64,000 nucleotides of DNA from Ascarosepion bandense. Lineage: Eukaryota > Mollusca > Cephalopoda > Sepiida > Sepiidae. The notes beneath the pieces are model-generated. The model was not told where the DNA came from. It ran no database searches and saw only the letters and a list, made by a program, of their open reading frames with translations. Shown here in pieces: positions 30,176 through 42,590 of the stretch (within the stretch, counting starts at the first letter, position 1; the number at the start of each line of letters is the position of its first letter). A program made the position numbers and the translations under genes. The stretch covers positions 4,396,001 through 4,460,000 of the forward strand of contig JBBBDQ010000750.1 in assembly GCA_037127315.1 (NCBI GenBank), in the 5' to 3' direction.

Positions 30176-32926
30176 TCTATATATATAAAAGGCAATCTGT
30201 GAGTCTGTGTGTGACTGTTCCCTATGTACGCCTACATTTTTAAAACTACGCCATTCAAACTTTCTAGGGACACATATCTACAGGGAAGCCAGGTCGACAC
30301 ATACGTCTTGAGTTTAAATTCAGCAATTTTCCCTTTCGCACTTCTTTGGCCAGTGGAGCCGATCGTTTACATTTGCTCCGTAAGCATCTAAGATCTAAGA
30401 TCTAAATTACGTCACAGAAATCAAATCACTCGTGTCAAACGTCACTAAAATATTTTTTATTAAAATGTGACACTGCCACCCGGCTGGCTGGTTGGTTCAC
30501 TCGCTCGTTCGGGAACGGATCCTGCTGCAAGGATGTCGAAACGGTACCAGTTATGTCGACGCTTTCGGTCCGCTGTTGGTCATGATGATCTCGTCTCAGA
30601 AGCTGGTCCTCAAGACGTTTATTACAACAACGGACCCACTGCCCGCGTTGTGATTTGATCTCAGAAAATCGCGTTGTGCAAATCCAGTAGCCGTATTTCT
30701 ACCAGATCCAGACCGGAAACTTGTGTACACTTGTGGTTAAAAATAAACACGGCACAAAAAAAAAAAAAATGTTAAATAAATGAATAAGGTCGAAGACGCC
30801 TGGAGAGTTACGAAGAAAGTATTTATAAAAAAAATTAATAGTTACAGAAACAGATAATACAGCTGTCGAAATGCCAGCTTACAACGGAGAGAGTTCGTTC
30901 GTTTTCAAAATATCAGAGCTTTCAATCTTCAAAATATCAGAATTTTCAATCTTCAAATAAAAATGTTTTTTCTAAGTTTCGTTAAAGTAATCAGAACTCT
31001 TCAAATCTTCATTAAAGTCTTTTCACATATTCTCTATAATCAGAGCTGTCAATTCTCTATGTAACTTTTAAAACAACAAAGTTCTTTCGGGTTCTTATCG
31101 AAGCTTAACGGAATCTACCGAATTAGAGGCGGCTAATTTCGGCGACTTGACGACGGCGGTGTGGGATTGTTTTATCCTTGTCGGCTGAAAATCTCTCTCC
31201 CAACTTCTAAAAATTATTTTCATAGCAGTGCGGGCTTTTCGTTAAGAACAATCAGAAATTTCAATTCTCCAAATTATTTTAAAACAATAACGTTCTTTCG
31301 GGATTACTATCGGAGGTGAATTATTCAACATTAACTCTTTACGTTAATCGGTGGCAGGCTTCATTCGACATTAACTCTTTAGCCATAAGATCTGTGGTAG
31401 GCGATCAGCCTCTGGGTCGTGGCTCCCCAGTTGGGAACTCTTTCCACAGTCGTTACATTTCAACTGCAATTTCAAAAACTACCCTAAATCTCTTAAATCT
31501 TTGTTCATAGCAGTGCGAACTTTTAGTTGTTCTGTGGTGGGAAACCAGCAGTGGGTCGTGGCTCCCCAGTTGGGGACCTTTTCCACAGTCGTTACATTTC
31601 GACTGCAATTTCAACAACTACCCAGCCAAAAACTCTGATTTTTCTCGCTGAGTCTCCATTTTTATAACCATCCCCAATCCTCTCGGGGGATCTAGCTGAC
31701 TCAAAGCTTTTGACCAATGAGATTATTTTCCACCCACACGATTTGCGAGGAGCCATGGCACGACGAATGAAATATTAACTGCTCACATGACGTAATGTCT
31801 TTCTGTCTTCTTTCTTTCGATTACATCATCTGTCTTCCGATCCTACAATTTGTTCCCAGGAATGAGGATCTAACTCTACCTGACCTCATCAAGTAAATCC
31901 TGACATTTTGTACATATTACAAAATTTTAACTGGCCCAAAACAATTCGTTTCGAAAACGAAAATGAAAAAAAAAAATTATATTTTTCTTTTTTTTCCTAG
32001 CCGTTAGGCAAATTTCTCTATTCCCTGGATTTTACAAGCATACGATAGTATTAAAAATAGTTTTTTACATAAGCTCACATCGCGGATTACAATAAAGCAC
32101 AACTAATAATACCACTAATATTAATTTCTCTCTCTCCGCTGCATTAACCCCCCCCCCCCCCAAAAAAAATATCATTGGGAAATAGTGTCATAAAAAATGA
32201 GCCTTTATATTTCATTTTTATTCTGACGTTTCAAAAATTAATTTCGTCAACAAAAAAATGTGAATATTTTCCCCGTAATTTTGAAACAAAAGAAATATTA
32301 AAAAAAAATGTTCTTTTCAAACGAAAACAAAATATGAAAAAAAGTACCAATGGTGAATTTAATTATTTAAGTCTTATTTTTCAGATTTAATATTTCAAAC
32401 TTCAGAAAATAAAATGAAAAGAAAAATAAAGCTTTTTTTTCGCTAAATATTACATGCAGGAAATCAACTGTCTGTAATTCGTGTGGCATTAATGTAACTT
32501 TGTTCCTCTAAAATTAAATGTCTATATTTTTAAATATTCTTCGGAAATTTCTGAACTGAGAGCGTAATAGTTTTTAGATTTCTAATTTCAGTAAAACAAA
32601 ATAAATAATTTTTATGTTAAATTTTATTTTTATGTTAAATTCATTTAGTCAACAAAAATGTAAAATTTTTCCCCCGTAATTTTGAAACAAAAAACAAACG
32701 CAATGTTGTTTACAATGTCACACAAAACATCAAATCTTTCTTGCAAATTTATTTCATTTCTGACTATGAGGCCCAAGCCAATGCTCGCGAAGCTATCTTC
32801 AATACTCGAGAAGGTAATATTATTTGCTATTATTTGTTGTTGTTGTTATCTACTCCTCTCATTGGCATCCTCTCCTACTACTTAAATGTTCTGAGTTGCA
32901 CGGGCAACGCCGGGCTATGATGCTAG
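30176..32926 (+). mobile_element. Non-autonomous Helitron, 2751 bp, exact ends
   Basis: It starts with 'tctatatatataaaaggcaa', the usual Helitron 5' form (TC), and ends with 'cgggcaacgccgggctatga' and then 'tgctag' (CTAG, preceded by the GC-rich terminal region). The host bases at the junctions are A (30,175) and T (32,927). Joining them restores a 56-bp minisatellite unit, so insertion was between A and T without target duplication, as Helitrons do. No Rep or helicase domain is present. Inside, a segment with 'gggtcgtggctccccagttg' occurs twice (near 31,405 and 31,555). Confidence 0.9.
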
Positions 32927-34930
32927 TATTACTATATAAGAGAATTACAAATTATCTGTTTGTAGTATTTGATTAGAAATTGCATTACTATGTAATAGAA
33001 TTGGACATTATCTAATCGTAGTATTTGATTGAAAATGATATTACTATATAAGAGAAATAGAAATTATCTAACCGTAGAATTTGATTGGAAATGATATTAC
33101 TATATAAGAGAATTGGAAATTATCTAACCGTACTATTTGGTTAGAAATTATCTTATTATTATCTAACCGCACTGTTTGATTGGAAATAATATGGCTATAT
33201 AAAAGAACTGGATATTATATAACCATTGTAGTTGATTAGAAATTCTATTACTTTTTAAGATCACTGGTTATTATGTTACCGAAATATATGATTAGAAATT
33301 ATATAACTATTTAAGAGTATTTTATATTATGTAATAATAGTATTTATTTTTAAATTGTAAGTTCATTGAATACTATCAAACCGTAATATTTGATTGGAAA
33401 TTACTTTACAATTTAAGACCGTTAGATATTATGTAACCAAGGTATTTGATTGAAAATTATTTTACGATATAAGAACATTGGATATTATCTTTCTGTACTA
33501 TTAGATTGGATATGGTATTGCTATATAACCACATTGGATATTATCTAATCGTAGTACTTGATTTGAGATCATATTACTATAATATAGCATTATCTAACGG
33601 TAGTATTTGATTTTTTTAAAAATCATTTCACCCCAAGCAAGGCATTCCACTGCCACTATTGTGCTGGGGGTTACATAGGGGAAGGTAAAGAGAAAGTATG
33701 GTTAGATATCGGAAATATCAGAAGTAGGGTGATAGACGGGTAAGGATATCGAGGCTGAGGGTTGGGTAGATGGGAAGAGTGTTTGAGAGAATGGATGCGA
33801 GTTAGTGTGTTAGGAGGTGTCTATTGACCTTACATTTAAACTCCTGGAGATTGTAGCTGTCGGGGAAGCAATCATGTGGAAGGGAATTGCACAGTCGGGA
33901 AGTGCGAGAAAAGAAGCTTTTGGAGTAGAAATTGCGGTTGCATTTTATCGGTTTCACTGTAAAAGGGTGGGGTTATTATTATCTAACAGTAGTATTTGAT
34001 TTGAAATTATATTATTATATAAGAGAATTAGATATAACATAAATATTTGATTGGAAATTATATTAATATGTAAATCCATTGGATATTATCTATCTGCAGT
34101 AATTGATTGGAAATGATATTCCTATATGAGAACATTGAATATTATCTAATCGTCGTATTTGATTGCAAATTATATTATTATATAAGAGAATTTTATATTT
34201 ATTCGTAGTATTTGATTGAAAATTACATTAATATTATAGGGCATTGAAAATTATCTAACCGTAGTATTTAATTGGAATTTTTATTACTATATAAAAATAT
34301 TCGATATTATCGAATCGTACTATTTGATTGGAAATTATTTTACAATTTAAGACCACTGGTTATTTTCTAACCGTTTTATTTGACTGAAAAATATAACCAT
34401 AAAAGAGCATTAGATATTATATAACCGTACTATTTGATTGGATATTATCTTTTGTTCTAAGTCAATTGGATATTATCTTTACCGTAGTATATGATTCTAA
34501 ATTATTTTACGATATTAGAGCATTGGATATTATTTTACCGTATTATTTGACTGTATATAATATAACTATAATATAGAATTGATAATTATCTTACGGTAGT
34601 ATTTGTCTGGAAATTATATAACTATATAAGTGTATTGGATATTATCTACCCATTGAATGTGATTAGAAATTATATAACTATATAAGAGAATTGGATATTA
34701 TCTTACCGTATTAATTGACTGTATACAATATTACTATAATATGGCATTGGATATTATCTAACAGTAGTATTTGTTTGGAAATTATATTACTACATACGTG
34801 CATTGGATATTGTTTAACCATCGTATTTAATTGAAATTATATTACTGCATAAGAGCATTCGAAATTATCTTACCGTAGAATGTGTTTATTATATTGCTAT
34901 AATATAGCATGAAATATTTTCTATATTAGA
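32927..34930. repeat. 56-bp minisatellite array, about 30 units
   Basis: Units follow the pattern 'gtatttgattggaaattata', 'ttactatataagagcattgg', 'atattatctaaccgta', with length and sequence drift. A LINE tail interrupts it at 33,611-33,975. Confidence 0.9.
33611..33975 (-). pseudogene. Jockey/CR1-like LINE 3' end inside the minisatellite
   Basis: The minus strand shows the C-terminal codons for PFTVKPIKCN-like residues and NLQEFKCKVN-like residues. They are followed by the 3' UTR and the tail read on the plus strand as 'atcatttcaccccaagcaag'. It is 5'-truncated, and array sequence resumes on both sides. Confidence 0.75.
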
Positions 34931-35089
34931 AATTACTTTACTATAAAAAAAAACAAAAAAAAAAACAAGGGGATCATTAAGAAACAGAAAAATTTCAAAA
35001 TATGTCAAAATTTTCACTTTAATTCTTTCTTTGTGACACAGTAAAATCAAAAGAAAAACGTTTAAAAATTCCACTGAATTTATTTTACT

Positions 35090-35540
35090 TTCACGATACA
35101 CTAGAACGTATTTCCCCATAAAAAACTTTTTATAACTTATGTTACTATAAATATGCATTGCAATTTTACTATTGAAATTCACTGCATCTGTTTTACTATC
35201 GATATGTAATGCAACTTATTTCAGGATACAAATACATTGACCTTTTACAAGTTGAATTTATTGCAAACGTTTTTACTACAAAAATGCGTTGCAAATTACG
35301 TTACCATATAAATAGAGTTACATGTTTGTAATGGAATTCACTGGAAATTATTTCACTATTGAACTGCATTGCAAATAATTTGAATATATCAGTACACTAA
35401 AATTTTAATACTATATTTCACTGTAGCTATTTTACTATAGAAAATGTATTTCTAATTATATTGCTATATGAAGATATTGAAATTTTATTACTTAAATTCC
35501 CTTTAGGTTATTTTACTTTCAAAATACGTTTTATTTTATT
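35090..35540. repeat. Degenerate AT-rich minisatellite
   Basis: Units such as 'gcaaattattttactataga' with 'atgcattg' recur at about 30-60 bases. This is the same motif family as at 22,290, 23,225, 25,575 and 25,935. Confidence 0.65.
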
Positions 35541-35816
35541 TTATAAAGTTAATCCAATACAAGGCCGAATACCAATAGGATTACTGTGCTGTGTTGTGTA
35601 AGCGTAAGAAAGGGAAAGAAATGAAGCTCTTGGGGTTGTGCAGCAAAGATAAGAGCTAACTCTCGACTTGAAGATGTTAGGATTTAATTGGTAAATAACA
35701 TCCCAGAGTTTAAGAGGACACTTTAGACTTTAGAAGAAATTCGAAAATTAATCTTAAAGATCTAAACATCTATTCCTGTTCAAAAGACCAGGGAAGAATG
35801 TGATGGGCGGATCTTT

Positions 35817-36490
35817 ATTTTTTTTTTTATCGTTTCACCCCAAGTAAGGCGGCACCGCCACTGGTGCACAGGGAGCTACATAAGAGAGTAAAGGTTTCAG
35901 CAGGAGGAGAGCGAACCAGTCACAGGGGGTGGCAGGGAAAGGGCCAGAGAAGGATGGAAATGCAGGTGTGATGACAGCTGCGAAGGTAGTGTGAGAGGAA
36001 AAAAAGATATACGAGGTGATGTAGAAAAAACAAGGGAAGGACTGGAGTCAAGTGGATAAGAGATGGGAATTGACATTGCATTTAAATTCTTGGAGGTTGT
36101 AGCTGTCAGGAAAGCAGGTATACGGAAGGAAGTTTCACAGGCGGGAAATGCGAGAAAAGAAGCTGAGGGAGTAGAATTGTCGGCTACATTTAGTTGATAT
36201 AACTGTAAATGGGTGGGACCTTGTTGCCAGTTTGGTTGCACGAGTAAATTCTTGTGGTGGGAGCACTAGTGACTTAAGTTCCTCGGAGTAAAAGCCATGA
36301 AAATATTTGTAGAGTTGACAGAGGGAAGCCACATCCCGCCCGTAAGAAAGTGGCTAGAGTCGAGCTGCCAGGTCGGGGCCAATCATATTACAGATTCTCC
36401 TTTGGAGTTTATCGAGGACACTGAAATGAACAGCAGGGGTGCCAGACCGATATGACAACAGTATTTTATGCACGGTTGGATTTACTCTTA
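35817..36490 (-). pseudogene. Jockey/CR1-like LINE 3' end, longer copy
   Basis: The minus strand covers HPCIKY-like, the SVLDKLQRRICN region, then ASLCQLYKYFHGFYSEELKS and FTRATKLATRSHPFTV. The C-terminal block, long 3' UTR and tail follow. Frameshifts break it. It belongs to the same family as 535-1400. Confidence 0.78.
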
Positions 36491-36734
36491 TTGAGAAAGA
36501 AGGAAAATGAATAAATAAATAATGAATTACGGAAAGTTCCGGAGATTAACAAAATGGAATTAACAACCAACATATTTAATTTATTTGTTTGATCACTATC
36601 TTTAATCGATACTCGTATTTGAGTAAATATTTTGTTTTTATGATCAGGTAGAGAAAAGAGTAATTATGAGAACAGTAGATACCGAGTGACATTGCATTCA
36701 CTTTTTTGCAGATTAAATGTGGCTGAAAAGCAAG

Positions 36735-37690
36735 GATCCGGAAAGTAGTTCTTACTTTTAGTTTAAAATTAAAATAGAAATGGTTAATTTCTCTCTGAAT
36801 TTCTGGGATAAGGAGTTATCATTATTTACACAATTTATATTCGGATTATTGTTCTCATCTTTGTTGTTGTCATCACAACGTTTCAGTTGTTGTGCCCTCC
36901 GGACTTCATCAGAAAATTTTCGATCCGGAAGAGAGTTCTTACTTTTAGTCTAAAATTAAAAAAAGATAAGGATTAATTTCTGTCTGAATTTCTGGTATGA
37001 GGAGTTATTATTTACACAATTTATATTCGGATTATTGTCCTCATCTTTGTTGTTGTCATCACAACGTTTCAGTTGTTGTGCCCTCCGGACTTCATCAGAA
37101 AATTTTCGATCCGGAAGAGAGTTCTTACTTTTAGTCTAAAATTAAAAAAGATAAGGATTAATTTCTGTCTGAATTTCTGGTATGAGGAGTTATTATTTAC
37201 ACAATTTATATTCGGATTATTGTCCTCATCTTTGTTGTTGTCATCACAACGTTTCAGTTGTTGTGCCCTCCGGACTTCATCAGAAAATTTTCGATCCGGA
37301 AGAGAGTTCTTACTTTTAGTCTAAAATTAAAAAAAGATAAGGATTAATTTCTGTCTGAATTTCTGGTATGAGGAGTTAGTATTTACACAATTTATATTCG
37401 GATTATTGTCCTCATCTTTGTTGTTGTCATCACAACGTTTCAGTTGTTGTGCCCTCCGGACTTCATCAGAAAATTTTCGATCCGGAAGAGAGTTCTTACT
37501 TTTAGTCTAAAATTAAAAAAAGATAAGGATTAATTTCTGTCTGAATTTCTGGTATGAGGAGTTATTATTTACACAATTTATATTCGGACTACTGTCCTCA
37601 TCTTTGTTGTTGTTCTCACAATGTTTCGCCCGCTGTCCCTTCAGTCTTCATCAGGTACTTTTCGATCCGGATAACCTCAGGTGTATATCG
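36735..37690. repeat. 186-bp tandem repeat, about five units
   Basis: The word 'cttacttttagt' recurs at 36,751, 36,938, 37,124, 37,309 and 37,495, giving 185-187-base spacing with high identity. The last unit diverges. Each unit contains, on the minus strand, CTGATGA and GAAAC separated by about 21 bases, the two halves of a hammerhead core. No valid cleavage triplet was found (see findings). Confidence 0.92.
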
Positions 37691-39040
37691 ATCTGGGTAA
37701 ACTACAGGGAATTCATTCTGAACTAAACGCTTTATCTACGGCAGTAGACTGTTCCTCTTCCACTGTTTTGCCTAGTGATATTTAGTTCTTATTTCTTTTT
37801 ATTTAGTATTATTCAGTTGTTAATGGATAAAAACATCAGTGACATAGCTATCGTGAGTTTAATCCCTGGAACGGAAAGTGGGTTCTTGCACTCAGTGTAA
37901 ACGGGCGAGTGATGATGAATAAAGAGAAATTTCAGGAAAATCCACATGTGCTGTTTTGTTTCATCGATTTTTTATGTTAACAAAATGAAATTTAATACAA
38001 TAACTCATAAGGCTGATGATGATAGTGATGATGATATTATTATTATTATTTATTAAAGCAAATAAAAATCGTGAAAATGATCCTTGCTTACAGCGAATTT
38101 AACGGACTTTTGGTATTAATAGATATTTTCCATTCTCTAAGTCTGTTAAAGTGAGGGTCACTTATGCTTGGATATGTTGATCATCGATTTAGACTTTGCA
38201 AGCCATCGATAATGAATTCAGGCCTGATTGAGAGCTGCACTGCTATGAACTCGTTCTAGATTAATCAAAGCGTTATAAATGCCTACACGTTTATTCTCAG
38301 TAAATGTGTATTTATGTGGATAAGTTGTAGATGGAGGCCGGTGTTTTATTTTAAACACGAAAAGGACGACATCCGAGTTTGCAAAATTTCTTGGCACGTT
38401 TTTCGCAACAATCATGCTACCGACCATAAAGCACTTATGTAACCACGTGTCTCGCGCATAACAGCTGATTGGACTGCGGTTCCCGCCTGATTAAGGCCCA
38501 GTTGTCAAGTAATCGAATGCGCAACACTAGCATCACCACACCCAGGAAACTTCCCTTACTTCATTCCGCCAGCAACATCTCTTCTAGCCACATTTTTCCC
38601 CGCCATTAAATTTCGGGCTGTCGGTGATTAGCGCTTGCAGTGGTTGATTGGAACACTCAGCGATGACTGCTCAGTCGGACATACCCCACCGACTCCGTGA
38701 CTGTTTCACCTTGTCCGACCAAACATTATTCATGCCTTCGTTTAATTTTATCTTCGTTAAATCGACGCCATATTGCAAACGACGCGATTGTATGACGTGG
38801 CATTTCAAATAATATTACGCTTTTTCATAGTTATTGCTGTCCTTAACATAATGGCGTCTCATAATTTATTTACATATGTGTTTGCCCATCTACCGCTAGT
38901 TAGGCCATAACCTAAATAACTTGTTCCCTGTTTATAACTGCTGTATTCATAATATCTAAATTGCACTTAGGAAGACAATTTTTAGACATTTCAAGTTATA
39001 TATGGGTGTATATGTGCGTGTGTGTGTGTTTCTTTAAATA
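37690..39040. other. Mostly single-copy sequence without a recognised gene
   Basis: No TE or tandem array is apparent. One minus-strand frame of 69 codons (38,218-38,427) has a mixed, non-repetitive composition but no recognisable domain. A CACGTG E-box lies near 38,443. This is one of the few places where host single-copy sequence may be present. Confidence 0.4.
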
Positions 39041-39045
39041 CGACC

Positions 39046-39350
39046 GACAAGGAAGATTTAATTAATTTTTTATAAAGTTTTCCCAGCATCTTAACATTTT
39101 TCTGCTTTGTAAGAGTTAAGGAATAAAAAAAAAAATTCCATAATTTTTATTGTCCCAAGCGCTTTTGCCAACTTCTATATCAGGAAAAATAACAAAAAGA
39201 GACAAAAACACTCTTGAAAATAGGTATAGAAGTGGCTGAAAGCGCTTGGGATAATAAAAATAAAATGATAGACAATTTTTATATTCCTTAACTCCTACAA
39301 ATATTAGGATGCTAGAAAAACTTAAAAAAATAATAAAATCTTCCTTGTCA
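39046..39350. repeat. Foldback repeat
   Basis: The arms carry 'gacaaggaagattt', 'agagttaaggaat' and 'cccaagcgctttt' in one orientation and the same words inverted from about 39,195 to 39,345. The arms are about 130 bases with gaps. The arm ends contain 'gctgaaagcgcttggga', reminiscent of the 3' half of some hammerhead motifs, but the CUGAUGA half is damaged. Confidence 0.7.
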
Positions 39351-39390
39351 CTCATATTTAATATAAGATGTTTGAAAGAAAGGTTGCTAC

Positions 39391-39441
<51 letters not shown>
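39391..39441. repeat. (TA)n microsatellite
   Basis: Pure TA tract, 51 bases, immediately left of a Helitron. Confidence 0.95.
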
Positions 39442-39447
<6 letters not shown>

Positions 39448-39913
39448 CTAGAAGTATAGCCCGGCGTTGCTCGGATGTAATGAAAGCTTTAAAACTAATC
39501 CATTGTCCTGAAGCTCAGACTCAGCCTAAAGAATATTTATGTGAAGTTTGGTGAGAATCAGATAAAAATAGTGGATTTGTATAAAGGACATACAGACAGA
39601 TAAATAGACACACACACACACAAACATATTGCCTTTTATATATATATATATAATCAATTTTCTGCACTATTGTAAAAACTGCAACCTTGAAACTTCTGAA
39701 TATCGTTTCTTATGTCTTTGTCTATGAGTGTAACAAACTTGATTAAAATCGGACCACTTCTTCTATAACCCGATTTTTTCGATTATCGATTTTCGATATT
39801 TATCGGTGGTACCTCGACACAAAACCTAGCTAAGAACACTCGCAGACGCTTATAATACAACTGTGTAAATTTTCAAGAAAATCGGTTCAGCCGTTTCGAA
39901 GTCTATAGGTAAC

Positions 39914-39995
<82 letters not shown>

Positions 39996-40024
39996 ACAAA
40001 GTTCCATTTATAAATAACTTTAGA
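39448..40024 (-). mobile_element. Non-autonomous Helitron, 577 bp
   Basis: On the plus strand it begins CTAG then 'aagtatagcccggcgttgct' (inverted Helitron 3' end) and ends 'tttataaataactttaga' (inverted 5' TC end). The flanking bases are A and T. Inside lie a (TA)n segment and an (CA)n tract at about 39,917-39,991. The same 3' and 5' modules bound the larger insertion at 45,948-51,103. Confidence 0.82.
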
Positions 40025-40025
40025 T

Positions 40026-40387
40026 ATACTACCGGCCATAATTATTAGACCACGTGTATTTCATACTATTTTTTAGTATTTATTGCTAAGTGAATAATTG
40101 TAATTGAAAATAGAATGGTTCTTTTGTTAATACTGCACAATAATATATGCATCGAATGAATTCATAAATATTTAATAATTACCTATATTGCAGTTTCATC
40201 AACGAAAGAATGAAGAAAATTTACGGTGATTTGGACGAGTTCATTTTTGCTTCCTTGCCTTGTAAAATTTTGCAAAGTAATAATAACAAAAGAACCATTC
40301 TATTTTCATTTAGAATTATCCACTTGGCAATAAATACTAAAAATAGTATGAAATACATAATTTCTTTCAAAAAACTGGAGTGACCTA

Positions 40388-40391
<4 letters not shown>
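40026..40391. mobile_element. Tc1/mariner-type MITE, damaged second copy
   Basis: Shares 'ctaccggccataattattag', 'tagtatttattg', 'aatagaatggttcttttgtt' and its inverted counterpart with the element at 7675-8098. The right terminus is lost into a (TA)n tract. Confidence 0.75.
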
Positions 40392-40424
<33 letters not shown>

Positions 40425-40889
40425 CTTTTATATGCCATGTTCCTTTAAGGGATCATGGCTGTCCACAACTATCTGTCCTCTCTGACAGTTTAGGCTTTTA
40501 GAAAAAAATTCTTTTGAATATTTTTCACCCTAAGTCGATAATATCATTAAGGCGCAAGAAGTTGCATGAGATGGGAAAACTTTAGAGAGGAGAAAAGATA
40601 AGAAAAAAAAAAAGAAAAACGGATTTTAAGAAAAATATTTAAAATGAATGACGTATGTAAATCTTAGCAAGGTTCATTTTCCTTCGAACCTGTAGATCTT
40701 TAGGCGATCATGCTCTCCGCAACTACCTGGCTTTTTGTTGTTCAAAGTAATTTTGATATTTCATCATGATTTTTTCCATAACTGCCACTAATTCGTGCAA
40801 TCCCACTTCGAATGTCACACACTGTTTCCTCCTTAACTCTCGAGTGTTAAATTTTTTAGCTATCATTCTTTATTTTTCTTATGTCTTAG

Positions 40890-41249
40890 ACATTTCATTT
40901 TCCTTTTGATGCAGCCGACAATTCTACTCTATTAGCTTCTTTTCTCGCACTTCCCGCCTGTAGAACTCTTTTCCATATTCTTGCTTTCCTGATGGCTACA
41001 ACCACCAGGAATTTAAATGCAAAGTCAATACCCATCTCTTAACCACTTGACTCTAGTTCTTTCTACATCACCCTGTATAGCTTTTTCTTTCTCTCTACCT
41101 TTGCAACTGTCATCACACCTGTATTCCCATCCTTCTCTTGCTCCTTTCTCTGACACCCCCTTTCTCTTTACACTCCTCCTATCTAATCTCTTTCTCTTAT
41201 GTAGCCTCTTGCAAATCAGTGGCGTTACCTCCTTGGTTGGAGTGAAACG

Positions 41250-41250
<1 letters not shown>
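40890..41250 (+). pseudogene. Jockey/CR1-like LINE 3' end
   Basis: Plus strand: FARTSRL-like and W-LP-like codons near 40,945-40,990, then NHQEFKCKVNTHLLT-like codons, a 3' UTR and the 'gcgttacctccttggttgga' tail. A (TA)n tract follows at 41,255. Confidence 0.7.
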
Positions 41251-41300
<50 letters not shown>

Positions 41301-41314
41301 CCTTGTCACCAATT

Positions 41315-41870
41315 CAGAGACATTCCGCGCGCTCAATCTTAAATGTTTTCTCCGGGCCTTCATTACCGTCATCATCGTGGTCTCGTCTCATTGATACATC
41401 ATTCGACTAGAATACAACAGAGGCATTCCGCTCGCACAACCATAAATATCTACTCCAGGCATCCTTCGATGCCCCCACCGTGGCATCGTCTCGTTATATT
41501 TAATACAATAGAGGAATGCGCTTGGTCAGCCATAACTATCTACTGTAGTCCTCTATTGCCGTCACCACCGTGACCTTGTCTCGTTAGAACCACATTTGGC
41601 CAGAATACAACAGAGATATTCCGCTCGCTCAACCTCAACTATTTACTCCAGACATACTTCGACGTCACCACCTTGGCATCGTCTCGTTGATATTTGATAC
41701 AACAGGGGAATGCGCTTGGTCAACGTTAATTACTTACTCCAGTCCTCCATCGCCGTCACCACCGTGACATCGTCTCATTAGTACCATATTCGATCAGAAT
41801 AGAGAGACATTCCGCTCGCTTAACCATAGCTATCTACTCCAGGCCTCCCTCGTCATCACTATCGTAACTC
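41315..41870. repeat. 95-bp tandem repeat in a 190-bp dimeric pattern
   Basis: Monomers with 'attccgctcgc' alternate with monomers with 'gaatgcgcttggtca'. Each is followed by 'ctactccag', 'gtcaccaccgtg' and 'catcgtctcgtt'. Five to six monomers are visible. The array is CG-richer than its surroundings. Confidence 0.8.
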
Positions 41871-42076
41871 CGGCAGCCACCACAAATCAGCCCACTACCG
41901 GGACTGCAATCGTCCTACCTACTAAGCGACCAACTGCCCATCAACACTAATGCAGATGTCGAAAAAGAAAACCGTGGGTCAAACTCCACCAACAACTCCC
42001 GACCAACAACAAGCGAAGAACAAGTACAAACGATTTCTGTCACCTTCAAATAGCTATGTTTAAATTAAGTATATTT

Positions 42077-42590
42077 GACAAATCAGTAAAGTGCAATACG
42101 TGATACACACTTGGGTGGTCACGTCTTGAAAGAAACATGACTGACCGGGCAGAAGGTTATCCTGCAATAGTTTTCCGTTACTTTTTGCGGTAGACTAGTT
42201 GCCAATCAAGGTTATATATGTCAATCTATCCTGTTATTTAACCCATAGTCGGATTAATACCTTTCCCAAGGGTATTCACTCTTTTCTTTTTTTCTTTTTT
42301 TCAATTGGAATAGATAGACTAAAATATCGCCCGGTTTACACTCCACCCACGTCTATTGAATAGGTGAAGAGGTTCATCAATTGTTCCCTGTTTAGGATCT
42401 GGTTTCCGGCTTTCTCTTTTCCAATTTTTTCACTCTTACGTACCCCCCTGGACATCAGTTGCGTTTTCGCCTTGCTTGGGGTGATATGATTAAAAAAAAA
42501 AATGTGAATTCAGTGAAATTCAACTGGAATTCGAACTCGGCTCTCCGATTTCTCGTTCCGAGCCGATATCCACTGCATCACAACGCACAT
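42077..42590 (-). mobile_element. SINE-A copy split by a second SINE-like insertion
   Basis: Minus-strand SINE-A, with head 'atgtgcgttgtgatgcagtg' at the right and the hairpin and 3' end at the left. It is interrupted near 42,287-42,507 by the element described next. Confidence 0.8.
42287..42507 (+). mobile_element. SINE-like element with LINE tail, single unit
   Basis: Body words 'atcgcccggtttacactcca' and 'cacgtctattgaataggtga', then the tail 'ccttgcttggggtgatatga' and 'ttaaaaaaaaaa'. It has the same body as 26,044-26,560 without the triplication, and is inserted in SINE-A. Confidence 0.8.

Noticed and set aside
36735..37690. Calling the 186-bp repeat a functional hammerhead satellite
   Set aside because: CTGATGA and GAAAC are present, but I could not find an NUH cleavage triplet or a pairing helix I in the common unit.
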